A DNA stretch of 5,705 nucleotides from an uncultured Oscillospiraceae bacterium (GCA_900552115.1 URYP01000123.1:1-5705), one strand, 5' to 3'; positions 1 to 5,671 are shown, counted from the stretch's first letter. Translations and numbers: made by a program. Notes: generated by a model not told the origin, from the sequence alone.

Positions 1-30
1 GATTATGCTGTGCCGCGGCACAGCATAATC
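1..30. repeat. Perfect 30-bp palindrome at the left edge
   Basis: The first 15 bases (gattatgctgtgccg) are the exact reverse complement of bases 16-30, so the block can form a 15-bp stem with no unpaired centre. In RNA the central bases would open into a small loop. It has AT-rich ends and a GC-rich middle, and no T-run follows on the plus strand, so it does not look like a standard intrinsic terminator. It may be the apical arm of a structured RNA running to about 98, or an operator-like or element-end palindrome. The left context is missing, so the choice cannot be made here. Confidence 0.8.
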
Positions 31-98
31 GCTAGGCTTGTTGTAGCCAGCGGTTAAGCAAAGACCCGTAAGCCGCTGGGCGGCAACACCCATTTTTA

Positions 99-1322
99 TC
101 AGGCTCCGCCCCGGGCGGAGCCTTTTTGCAGCCGCCGGTCCACCAGCAGCGCAGCAATGGCAATCAGCGCGGTGGCAATGCCGGTGATGGCAAACCAGGT
201 GTGCACCCCCACTTTTTCCGCAATGGGACTGCCGATCAGCAGTCCCACCGGCATGGCGACCGAGCCGGATAGGGAAAGCAGTGAAAAGGCCCGCCCCATT
301 TTTTCGGGGGCGATGGTTTCCTGCATATAGGCGACAATGGGGATATTGAACACGTTCATAAAGCCGCCCATTAAACCGCAGGCGATCATGAAGATGACCC
401 AGCCAAACATGGTGGGCGGGAGAATGCCCCCCACAAATGAGGCCGCGGCGGTACCTAACAGGCCGATATAGGCGACCACGATTTTGCGGTTGACCCGGAT
501 CACACTGCCCAGCAGGAAGGAGGCGATCATCATTCCCGCCGCAAAGGCGAACTCCACGGCGCTGGCGTGCCACGCGCTGGCGGAAAAGTAGCTGCTGGTC
601 ATCAGCGGATAAAACGAAGACAGGGGAAAGAAAAACACCATGCACACGGTTTCGGCGACAACGACCAGCAGCAGACGCCGGTCGGCGCGGTACACGCCCA
701 GTCCCTCCATCAATTCGGATTTGACGTTGCGGCGCTCCTGACCGCCCCGTTCCAGCCGGGGAATGGAGACCACGGCCAGCAGTCCGCTGGCGATAAGGGC
801 GCCCAACAGGTCGGTAAGCAGGACGAAGGGGAGCGGCATGGCCGCATACAGCGCCGCGCCGATTACGGGCCCCAGCATGAACGAGCCGGACGACATGATC
901 TGGTTCCAGCTATTGGCCTTGACCAGATAGTCGGGGGGGACCAGTTGGGGAATGATGGCCTGGATGGAGGGCTGGTGAAAGGTGTTGCCAATCCCCCGCA
1001 TGAACAGGATGACCAGCACAATCCAAACCGGCGGTTCCCACAGCCACATCGTCAGGGCGAACACAGCGGCCACCACGCCGATAAACAGGTCGGCGGCAAT
1101 ACAGATGATTTTGCGGTTGTATCGGTCGGCGGCTATACCGGCGATAGGGCTTAAAATAACGGTGGGAATAAAGGCGACCAGTCCGGACAGCCCCAGCATC
1201 AGGGGGGATTCGGTTTGGGTGGCGACCCACCAGATCAGGGCGAATTGCACCGCCGAGCTGCCGATCAGGGAGACCATCTGGCCGATGGCGATGGTGAAAA
1301 AGGACTTTTTCCAGCTGTTCAT
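99..1322 (-). CDS. Mef-like MFS efflux transporter (407 aa)
   Basis: This is a 12-helix major facilitator of the cytoplasmic membrane, likely a proton-driven drug exporter. It resembles the macrolide pump Mef(A), which is of almost the same length (about 405 aa). Shared features are the N-terminal WKKSFFTIAIGQMVSLI, the motif-A loop GIAADRYNRK at residues 62-71, PPVWIVLVILFMRGIG at 97-112 followed by FHQPSIQAIIPQLVP, GPVIGAAL at 151-158, SGxLPP-like text, and MGRAFSLLSLSGSVAMPVGLL near the C-terminus. The open frame continues 64 codons upstream to 1514, but that extension has no hydrophobic MFS character, crosses the divergent promoters and the start of the next gene, and lacks an SD. The ATG at 1322 has TAAGGAGG six bases upstream. 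Substrate is not predictable; calling it macrolide resistance would overreach. No leader peptide for attenuation is visible in the short 5' UTR. Confidence 0.9.
   Translation of the reverse strand: MNSWKKSFFTIAIGQMVSLIGSSAVQFALIWWVATQTESPLMLGLSGLVAFIPTVILSPIAGIAADRYNRKIICIAADLFIGVVAAVFALTMWLWEPPVWIVLVILFMRGIGNTFHQPSIQAIIPQLVPPDYLVKANSWNQIMSSGSFMLGPVIGAALYAAMPLPFVLLTDLLGALIASGLLAVVSIPRLERGGQERRNVKSELMEGLGVYRADRRLLLVVVAETVCMVFFFPLSSFYPLMTSSYFSASAWHASAVEFAFAAGMMIASFLLGSVIRVNRKIVVAYIGLLGTAAASFVGGILPPTMFGWVIFMIACGLMGGFMNVFNIPIVAYMQETIAPEKMGRAFSLLSLSGSVAMPVGLLIGSPIAEKVGVHTWFAITGIATALIAIAALLVDRRLQKGSARGGA
101..127 (+). terminator. Rho-independent terminator for rightward transcription
   Basis: aggctccgccc (101-111) and gggcggagcct (113-123) are perfect inverted copies, giving a very GC-rich stem that ends in five T residues (123-127) on the plus strand. 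The minus-strand reading has no T-run after the stem, so it serves whatever is transcribed rightward from left of the window. It lies inside the last codons of the minus-strand MFS gene, and its left arm starts within that gene's stop codon. Confidence 0.75.
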
Positions 1323-1328
1323 GTAGAA

Positions 1329-1336
1329 CCTCCTTA
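1329..1336 (-). promoter_or_regulatory. Ribosome binding site that fixes the MFS start
   Basis: On the minus strand this reads TAAGGAGG, six bases before the ATG at 1322-1320. It is close to a full anti-16S match and rules out the longer frame starting at 1514. Confidence 0.85.
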
Positions 1337-1363
1337 TATTTTGGTTCTGGAGCAAGCAGGGCC

Positions 1364-1392
1364 AGTGTACCATGTTCGGGACGAATGCACAA
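1364..1392 (-). promoter_or_regulatory. Sigma-A-like promoter of the MFS gene
   Basis: Reading leftward, TTGTGC (1392-1387) and TACACT (1369-1364) are separated by 17 bp. This would start transcription near 1357 and give a leader of about 35 nt. The -10 matches the consensus moderately and the -35 keeps the TTG core. Confidence 0.5.
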
Positions 1393-1418
1393 GCGAAACC
1401 GGGTAAGTGGTAGAGAAG

Positions 1419-1447
1419 TTGCGGTAGGAGGCATTTTCCTGTATAAT
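1419..1447 (+). promoter_or_regulatory. Sigma-A promoter of the phosphatase-ruvX operon
   Basis: TTGCGG (1419-1424), a 17-bp spacer and a perfect TATAAT (1442-1447) lie 30 bp upstream of the ATG at 1478. With the MFS promoter this makes a back-to-back promoter pair whose -35 boxes are 26 bp apart. A regulator binding between them could affect both, but no clear operator repeat is visible. Confidence 0.75.
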
Positions 1448-1477
1448 AAAGCGAACAACCATTAAAGGAGAGGGAAC

Positions 1478-2125
1478 ATGACCACCATCTATCTGATACG
1501 CCACTGTGAAACACAGGGAAACCGGCAGCGCCTGTTCCAGGGGCGGATCGACATGGATATCAGCGAAGAGGGCGCCCGGCAGCTCGAGCGGCTGGCCGAG
1601 CGGTTCCGGGAGGTGCCCCTGGCCGCTGTCTATACCAGCCCGCTGCTTCGGGCGGTGCGCACCGCTGAGGCGGTAGGCCGGTATCACGACTTACCGCTTA
1701 TAAAGGACGACGACCTGATCGAGATTGACGGCGGCTGCTGGGAGAGCCGCCATTGGGCGGACCTGCCGGCGTTTGATCCGGAGCAAAGCCGCCGCTGGCT
1801 GGAGGAACCGTGGAATTTCCACACGAGCGGGGGAGAATCCATGCGGGCGGTGTATGACCGCATGAGCCGCGCCCTGCGGCGTGTCGCGCGGGAGTGCGAG
1901 GGCGGGCAGGCGGCGGTCGTGTCCCATGGCTGCGCCATCCGCAACGCCCTGTGCTTTGCCAAAGGCTGGCCGGTTGAGAAACTAAACAAGGTAAACTGGT
2001 GCGACAACACCGGCGTATGTGTACTGGAAGCGGCGGACGGCGCCTTCCGTGTTTTAAAAGAAAACGACCATTCCCATTTGGAAGACGCCGTGCCGTCGGC
2101 GGAACAGGACAGTTGGTGGCGATAA
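1478..2125 (+). CDS. Histidine phosphatase / phosphoglycerate mutase family protein (215 aa)
   Basis: A cytosolic phosphatase of the branch-1 histidine phosphatase superfamily (GpmB/CobC-like, COG0406). The catalytic motif LIRHCETQGN is at residues 6-15, with the phospho-accepting His9 next to Arg8. SPLLRAVRTA at 54-63 supplies the second phosphate-binding arginine. Glu82 in LIEIDGGCWE is the probable acid/base residue. VVSHGCAIRN at 147-156 carries the second histidine, His150. The length is normal for the family. Members remove phosphate from varied small molecules (3-phosphoglycerate, alpha-ribazole phosphate, phosphoserine, sugar phosphates), and nothing here picks the substrate; no cobalamin genes are nearby. 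AAAGGAGAGG precedes the ATG. Its stop codon TAA runs directly into the SD of ruvX, so the two are co-transcribed and probably translationally coupled. Confidence 0.9.
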   Translation: MTTIYLIRHCETQGNRQRLFQGRIDMDISEEGARQLERLAERFREVPLAAVYTSPLLRAVRTAEAVGRYHDLPLIKDDDLIEIDGGCWESRHWADLPAFDPEQSRRWLEEPWNFHTSGGESMRAVYDRMSRALRRVARECEGGQAAVVSHGCAIRNALCFAKGWPVEKLNKVNWCDNTGVCVLEAADGAFRVLKENDHSHLEDAVPSAEQDSWWR

Positions 2126-2126
2126 A

Positions 2127-2132
2127 AGGAGG
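2127..2132 (+). promoter_or_regulatory. Strong SD of ruvX abutting the upstream stop codon
   Basis: AGGAGG sits one base after the TAA stop (2123-2125) of the phosphatase gene and six bases before the ruvX ATG. A ribosome finishing the first gene covers this site, which supports coupled translation. Confidence 0.75.
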
Positions 2133-2138
2133 AATCCT

Positions 2139-2549
2139 ATGCGGATTTTAGCAGTGGACCTGGGTCTGGCCCGCACGGGGCTGGCCATTTCGGATGAAAG
2201 CGGTTTTCTGGCGTCTCCTGTCGGAACGGTAGAAGAAAAAGATCTGGCCGCGCTCAGCGAGAAGGTCGTATCCGTCGCGCGGGAACGGCAGGTGGGGGAA
2301 ATCGTGGTGGGGCATCCCCGCAATATGGACGGCACCTGCGGGGAGAGCGCCCGCCGCGCCGAGGCATTTGCCAATGACCTGCGGGAAAAAACCGGGCTGC
2401 CGGTACGCCTGTGGGATGAACGTATGACCACGGTGTCCGCGATCGGCTTTCTCAACCAGAACGATGTGCGGGGCAAAAAGCGCAAGGCGGTGGTGGATAC
2501 CGTGTCGGCGGTGATTATTCTGCAAAACTACCTGGACAGCCTCTCCTGA
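2139..2549 (+). CDS. ruvX: RuvX/YqgF RNase H-fold nuclease (136 aa)
   Basis: Cytosolic RNase H-like nuclease of the YqgF family, known for 16S rRNA precursor 5'-end maturation and annotated as a putative Holliday junction resolvase. The four family signatures are present in order: MRILAVDLGLARTGLAIS at the start with metal-binding Asp7, IVVGHPRNMDGT at 55-66, WDERMTT at 92-98 with Asp93, and VVDTVSAVIILQNYLD at 118-133 with Asp120. Length is typical. One small oddity is His59 in the VVGxPxNMDG loop, where Leu or Tyr is more usual. In many Firmicutes this gene sits in an alaS-ireB-yqgF cluster; here it is instead the second gene of a phosphatase operon. A short hairpin (2539-2557, GCCTCTC with GGGAGGC) overlaps its stop codon but lacks a T-run. 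Transcription probably ends in the inverted repeat at 2575-2709. Confidence 0.93.
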   Translation: MRILAVDLGLARTGLAISDESGFLASPVGTVEEKDLAALSEKVVSVARERQVGEIVVGHPRNMDGTCGESARRAEAFANDLREKTGLPVRLWDERMTTVSAIGFLNQNDVRGKKRKAVVDTVSAVIILQNYLDSLS

Positions 2550-2574
2550 CGGGAGGCATTCCTGATGGATTACA

Positions 2575-2709
2575 AAAAAGCGGGAAGGGCCCAATGCGGC
2601 ATAGACTTGGCGGAGCATCTGAAGTGCGGTGAGCCGCATTCCAGAAATCGGAGCGACAGCTCCGATTTCTCCCCAAAGGCTATGTCCATAAAGGCCCTTT
2701 CCGCTTTTT
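2575..2709. repeat. Long inverted repeat with nested hairpins: bidirectional terminator or MITE-like element
   Basis: The left arm (2575-2591, aaaaagcgggaagggcc) pairs with the right arm (2693-2709, ggccctttccgcttttt) over 17 continuous positions, with a single G-T pair. Inside are an 8-bp arm (aatgcggc 2593-2600 with gccgcatt 2633-2640) and a perfect 12-bp hairpin (2643-2670), giving a branched fold of about 135 nt. The outer stem ends in T-runs on both strands (T5 at 2705-2709 on plus, T6 opposite 2574-2579 on minus). It lies between convergent genes, so it can end transcripts from both sides. The size, terminal inverted repeats and internal structure also fit a non-autonomous MITE; target-site duplications are not evident. 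Confidence 0.65.
2643..2670. repeat. Perfect 12-bp hairpin inside the inverted repeat
   Basis: agaaatcggagc and gctccgatttct flank a four-base loop (gaca). The 3' side of the stem ends GATTTCT, so it is moderately U-rich in either direction, but there is no separate T-tail. It may help termination. A self-contained hairpin of this kind is also a common core of dispersed intergenic repeats. Confidence 0.7.
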
Positions 2710-2722
2710 GTGCCGGCTGTTA

Positions 2723-3208
2723 TCACCAGTCGCGCACGCCGGCGATATGCAGGAATCGCGCCTGGTCATAAACATAGGTATCCAGAGGGCGCATATACGC
2801 GTCAAAGGTGTGTGCCGCCAGATAGATGGTCCCGTCGTCTTTGCCTACCACCACCGGGCTGTGGTAAAAGAACCCGTCTGCCCGGCCCAGCTGCACGATA
2901 TCACCTGGCTCCACACCGGCCGCGTCGGTGACGACCGCATAGGGGCCGACCCCCTCGTTGCCGACCAGGAAATTGTACAGGTACTGCACCCCGGTCCAGG
3001 AGGCGGTGCGGTTGCTGCTGCTGTAGTAATACCAGCCATAAACCTTTTTGGGATTCATGACCTTGCTGCCCGCGTAGAGGCACTGCGAGGCGTAGTTGGT
3101 ACAGTCGCCGCCCAGGTTATCAAAATTGAGATAGGCGGGATTGCGTTTAAAGGCCCATTCCCGGGCGTAGTCCACGGCATCCTGCCGGTTATAAGTCCGT
3201 TCGGTCAA
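2723..3208 (-). CDS. Putative amidase-domain protein, Amidase_6 family (161 aa)
   Basis: A single-domain papain-like (NlpC/P60-related) protein of the Amidase_6 type (Pfam PF12671). Visible marks are YNRQDAVDYAREWAFKRNP at 6-24, GGDCTNYASQCLYAG at 33-47 with the likely nucleophile Cys36, PGDIVQLG at 101-108, and HSPVVVG at 116-122 with the likely catalytic His116. There is no signal peptide or membrane segment, so as written the protein is cytosolic; some relatives are exported or spore-associated. The start is TTG at 3208-3206: the domain begins five residues later, GGGAGGG lies about nine bases upstream, and no in-frame ATG occurs before the upstream TAA. An ATG inside the SD region opens only a three-codon frame (MNH) whose TGA overlaps the TTG, which may couple initiation. 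CATAATA at 3240-3234 could be a -10, resembling the sigma-G form, but no clear -35 is seen. The substrate is unknown; peptide or cell-wall amide cleavage is the family guess. Confidence 0.85.
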   Translation of the reverse strand: MTERTYNRQDAVDYAREWAFKRNPAYLNFDNLGGDCTNYASQCLYAGSKVMNPKKVYGWYYYSSSNRTASWTGVQYLYNFLVGNEGVGPYAVVTDAAGVEPGDIVQLGRADGFFYHSPVVVGKDDGTIYLAAHTFDAYMRPLDTYVYDQARFLHIAGVRDW

Positions 3209-3270
3209 TGGTTCATCCCTCCCTGTATGAGCATATTATGTCAGTCCATGGGAAACCGCCTCTGAAACGG

Positions 3271-3304
3271 TAAAAGAAGCGGGCCAGCGATTGCTCGCTG
3301 GCCC
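3271..3304 (-). terminator. Rho-independent terminator after the cysteine-rich gene
   Basis: gggccagcga (3281-3290) and tcgctggccc (3295-3304) form a perfect 10-bp GC-rich stem with a four-base loop. Reading leftward it is followed by GCTTCTTTTACC, a reasonable U-rich tail. It lies 17 bp after the stop codon of the cysteine-rich gene, separating that gene's transcript from the amidase gene. Confidence 0.8.
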
Positions 3305-3321
3305 ACTCGGGTCGGTAACAG

Positions 3322-4089
3322 TTACCGGCAGCAGGAGTTGCTGCTGGGAGCGCAGCCGCACTCGTCTTTCGACGGGAAGAATTCGTTGACCGGGAAGTCC
3401 ATTTTGTGGAACAGGTCGCAGGGGTTGTCGGTGGTCGGGCAGCATTCCTTGGTGGGCATGCAGTAATCGTACACCGGCATCAGCATCTGCACGTTGCGGA
3501 TGAGCTGCACAATGGTGAAGATACCGATGGTAACGTAAACAATACGGCAGTCGGTATCGTCGCAGAAGTTGCCGTTGTAGCGGCAGGCTACGCACTCCGG
3601 GATGCAGCTGCATCCACAGCCGCAGTCGCATCCGCAGCCGCAGTCGACCTTGCAGGAATTCTCGCAGGGATCGGCAACGCGGGAATCCAGGATGACCGGC
3701 TCGGCGACCTGTACGTTGCAGCGGGGCAGGTTGCGGGTTGGCATCGCCTGTGGGTCGCTGCCGTCGGCGCGGAATTCGCTGCTGAAGATTTTGACGCTGC
3801 CCTCGCCGCCGCAGAGAATAACTTTTTTCTGGAAAATGGCGACGCCGCAGATGGTGTTGCAGGGCGTGTTGCGTCCGGTGAATACGTCAACCTGTACCTC
3901 AAAGAAGAAGGTCAGGTCGCAGGAGTAATAGCCTTTGTTGAAAGGCAGGGCCTCCACGTCGATGTAGGTCGTGATGACTTCGACCTTGCGGGCGCGAATA
4001 CTGACCGCATGATCAACCAGCATCTGATCCTGTTCCGTGAAATACACCCGCAGATCTTCAAGGCAGTCCTTGTCAGAAGATATACCCAT
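3322..4089 (-). CDS. Cysteine-rich protein of unknown family, possible spore-surface protein (255 aa; 5' end suspect)
   Basis: I do not recognise a named family. Residues 1-135 look like an ordinary folded domain with alternating beta-strand text (VEVITTYIDVEALPF, CDLTFFFEVQVDVF, GVAIFQKKVILCGGEGSVKIF). Residues 142-169 hold 11 cysteines in 28 positions as a CxC ladder (DCGCGC twice), followed by a hydrophobic stretch at 183-199 and a cysteine-containing tail ending SCCR. In total 27 of 255 residues are Cys. There is no signal peptide. Such composition suggests either metal binding, as in metallothioneins, or disulfide cross-linking, as in spore coat and exosporium proteins; the spore role is inference only. 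The frame is well formed and followed by a terminator. The start is doubtful: the ATG at 4089 has no SD, is directly preceded by an in-frame TAA, and sits 9 bp from the stop of a serine recombinase, so the native 5' end may have been displaced. Confidence 0.8.
   Translation of the reverse strand: MGISSDKDCLEDLRVYFTEQDQMLVDHAVSIRARKVEVITTYIDVEALPFNKGYYSCDLTFFFEVQVDVFTGRNTPCNTICGVAIFQKKVILCGGEGSVKIFSSEFRADGSDPQAMPTRNLPRCNVQVAEPVILDSRVADPCENSCKVDCGCGCDCGCGCSCIPECVACRYNGNFCDDTDCRIVYVTIGIFTIVQLIRNVQMLMPVYDYCMPTKECCPTTDNPCDLFHKMDFPVNEFFPSKDECGCAPSSNSCCR
3610..3645 (-). repeat. Tandem 18-bp duplication encoding DCGCGC twice
   Basis: Bases 3610-3627 and 3628-3645 are adjacent 18-bp copies differing at one position. 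On the minus strand each encodes Asp-Cys-Gly-Cys-Gly-Cys (residues 149-154 and 155-160). The single difference is a synonymous Cys/Gly-codon change, so the CxC ladder seems to have grown by in-frame duplication. Confidence 0.8.
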
Positions 4090-4111
4090 TTAGATATATT
4101 ACATATATACC
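4080..4111. other. Putative integration boundary (att-like) of a recombinase element
   Basis: Base composition changes abruptly here: GC-rich coding to the left, AT-rich recombinase to the right. The short interval is almost pure A/T with near-palindromic atatat/atatata runs around 4094-4109, and atatacc occurs twice in direct orientation (4080-4086 and 4105-4111). Large serine recombinases often sit at the end of their element, next to the attachment site. The repeats are low-complexity and could be chance; the second end of the element is not in the window, so the exact crossover cannot be placed. Confidence 0.35.
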
Positions 4112-5604
4112 GGGTTAATTTCCACTGAAACCTTGAATTGGTGCGGTTTCCAACCCTTTTCCTTGTAGTACTCTGCGTGGCTGATAATATCCTTTAGAAT
4201 TTGGTTTTTGTGTGCTTCATCGGATGTTTCATATGCTTTCAGGGCATCTTTTATCTTGGATATCGTTTTATCGTAGTCAATTGCATTTTGGGAGGATTGG
4301 CGATTTTTAAGATCGTCGATCGTATCCTTTAAGTAATTTATGCGCTTGGTGAGTTTACCCATGCGCTCCATAAAGGTACTGGTATCGTAAACCCCCTGCT
4401 CTAAAAAATCGTGAAGCTTATCCTTTTGGCTTTGAGTAGATGACAATTCCCTTTCCGTGGCCTTTATGGCTTCGGAATAGTCAACGCCGGGGCGGATAAT
4501 TCCCTGTTGCTTTTCGAGAATTAACTGATCCAATTCGTTTCGAACGCCTTGCAAAACGGCATCTATAACATAGTCGAGCCGGGAACTTGCGCAGCAGCCT
4601 TTCGTTGTGCATAAAATATATTCCATATCGATACGGTTCAGATTTGGCTGGCGCTGCATAAGTAATCCGCATTTGGCACAGTACAGGATACCGGCAAGAG
4701 GATTTTTGATATTACCGTCAAAGAAAGGACGGCGATAACGGCTTTTTAAAATCTCTTGGGCCTTGTTCCATGTCTCCTCATCAATAATCGCCGGGTGCAT
4801 TCCATCGACAATAGTCCATTTGTCCGGGGGATTATAGATAGTGATATGTTTCTCGTTATTTTTTGTACCCTTACGAATATGTTGCTTTTGATTCCAGACG
4901 ATCTTTCCACAGAAAGTGGGATTCTTTAAAATATGGCGTACAGAAGTACGTCCAAAGGCGTCCGAACGGTGCGGTTTTGCCCCCATGGAGTTCAAGGTAT
5001 CGGCAATTGTGTAACAGCCAATGCCCTGGTTAACGTACATATCAAATATCATACGGACAAATTTTGCTTCTTCTTCATTGATTGCGAGCGTTGGCTTTTT
5101 ATCAATAGTGGTTTTTACATAGCCATAGGGGGCATTGGCAATATAGCCACCCTCCTCAATGGTTTTCTGTATCCCCCTTTGAAGCCGGCGTTTAATCATT
5201 TTTAATTCACGCCGAGCCATAAAGGTCTGAAACTCCGTCAATTCTTCGTCGAGATCATCATTGAGGTTATAAATCTTTTGAGGCGTAATAATGAGAGTAT
5301 CGGATTGCTTAAAGGTTTCAAGGATCACTCCTTGATCCGTCATGCCGCCGCGTCCAAGACGATCCAAGTCCATGCATAGCACCGCATCACAAGAACCGCC
5401 AGCTATATCATCCAGCATTTGCAGCATTTGCGGGCGGGCATATAAACTGTCGCCGCTCACGACTTCTTCATAAATACAAAGAATAGTATAACCGCGCTCA
5501 AAGGCCAATGCTTCCAGCGTCTCTTTGTGCCTGTGTAGCGTTTCTTCTATAGTAGAATTGGGATCGTCAGCACGGGATTTTCGCAAATACAGAAATACAT
5601 CCAT
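4099..5604 (-). CDS. Large serine recombinase, SpoIVCA/integrase-like (501 aa)
   Basis: A site-specific DNA recombinase that cuts and rejoins two att sites through a serine-DNA bond. The resolvase domain covers roughly residues 3-150: YLRKSRADD with nucleophile Ser10 and Arg8, then DAVLCMDLDRLGR at 73-85 with the conserved Arg pair. The recombinase domain spans about 155-290 (APYGYVKTT, TSVRHILKNPTFCGKIVW). A zinc ribbon follows at about 305-345 (CAKC at 309-312, paired with Cys332 and Cys337), then a predicted coiled coil around 376-435 of the type that controls integration versus excision. All parts are present, so it should be active. AAGAGGTG lies six bases before the ATG. The gene is clearly AT-richer than its neighbours to the left, a sign of transfer. 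It ends nine bases before the next gene. It could belong to a phage, an integrative element, or a skin-like intervening element; no other element genes fall inside the window. Confidence 0.95.
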   Translation of the reverse strand: MDVFLYLRKSRADDPNSTIEETLHRHKETLEALAFERGYTILCIYEEVVSGDSLYARPQMLQMLDDIAGGSCDAVLCMDLDRLGRGGMTDQGVILETFKQSDTLIITPQKIYNLNDDLDEELTEFQTFMARRELKMIKRRLQRGIQKTIEEGGYIANAPYGYVKTTIDKKPTLAINEEEAKFVRMIFDMYVNQGIGCYTIADTLNSMGAKPHRSDAFGRTSVRHILKNPTFCGKIVWNQKQHIRKGTKNNEKHITIYNPPDKWTIVDGMHPAIIDEETWNKAQEILKSRYRRPFFDGNIKNPLAGILYCAKCGLLMQRQPNLNRIDMEYILCTTKGCCASSRLDYVIDAVLQGVRNELDQLILEKQQGIIRPGVDYSEAIKATERELSSTQSQKDKLHDFLEQGVYDTSTFMERMGKLTKRINYLKDTIDDLKNRQSSQNAIDYDKTISKIKDALKAYETSDEAHKNQILKDIISHAEYYKEKGWKPHQFKVSVEINPVYM

Positions 5605-5610
5605 TAACTA

Positions 5611-5618
5611 CACCTCTT
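5611..5618 (-). promoter_or_regulatory. Ribosome binding site of the recombinase
   Basis: On the minus strand this reads AAGAGGTG, six bases before the ATG at 5604. It supports this start codon. Confidence 0.7.
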
Positions 5619-5665
5619 TATACTTTAAAAGATCATAAAGTGGTAATAATACACATTGTAGTGAA

Positions 5666-5671
5666 ATTATA
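5666..5671 (-). promoter_or_regulatory. Probable -10 box of the recombinase promoter
   Basis: A perfect TATAAT on the minus strand lies about 60 bp before the recombinase ATG in AT-rich DNA. No good -35 hexamer is visible at 16-18 bp (the best is TCTCTT), so the promoter may be weak or activator-dependent. I saw no convincing sigma-E/K match that would make it mother-cell specific. The rest of 5605-5705 holds no gene. Confidence 0.45.

Larger units (their letters stand above)
1..127 (+). ncRNA. Possible 3' half of a structured RNA (6S-like?), partial
   Basis: Positions 1-98 contain no credible gene but are rich in pairing. After the palindrome, ccagcggtt (49-57 region) can pair with agccgctgg (about 71-79), closing a hairpin with a roughly 15-nt loop. 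A GC-rich strand, gcggcaacaccc, follows, and then the plus-strand terminator at 101-127. A long apical arm, a small hairpin in the 3' strand, a GC-rich 3' closing strand and a terminator is the layout of the 3' half of 6S (SsrS) RNA. The matching 5' closing strand would lie left of the window. I recognise the architecture only, not a diagnostic sequence, so the 6S assignment is a guess. The hairpins and terminator are directly visible. It could equally be the 3' UTR of an upstream plus-strand gene. Confidence 0.25.

Noticed and set aside
567..1154. Plus-strand frame of 195 codons opposite the MFS gene
   Set aside because: Low-complexity Q/G/H-rich text typical of the complement of a GC-rich membrane-protein gene; no SD or domain.
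1323..1514. Longer MFS start giving 471 residues
   Set aside because: The extra 64 codons cover both divergent promoters and the start of the phosphatase gene, have no MFS similarity, and lack an SD; the ATG at 1322 has TAAGGAGG at ideal spacing.
2565..2771. Small plus-strand frame of 68 codons just after ruvX, with GGGAGG eight bases before its ATG
   Set aside because: It is translated almost entirely through the inverted repeat and then runs into the 3' end of the amidase gene; no recognisable domain. A remnant of a third operon gene interrupted by the repeat is possible but not supported.
2708..3265. Plus-strand frame of 185 codons opposite the amidase
   Set aside because: The minus strand carries a clear Amidase_6 signature; the plus frame has no recognisable domain and no SD.
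3601..3650. Repeat block considered as a CRISPR or VNTR array
   Set aside because: Only two 18-bp copies, in frame inside a coding region and without spacers.
3406..4128. Plus-strand frame of 240 codons opposite the cysteine-rich gene
   Set aside because: Alanine/valine-rich antisense shadow; the minus-strand frame has a proper terminator and a coherent cysteine pattern.
4099..5604. Recombinase as a small IS607-type transposase
   Set aside because: At 501 residues with a recombinase domain, zinc ribbon and coiled coil C-terminal to the catalytic domain, it is a large serine recombinase; IS607 enzymes are much shorter with an N-terminal DNA-binding domain.
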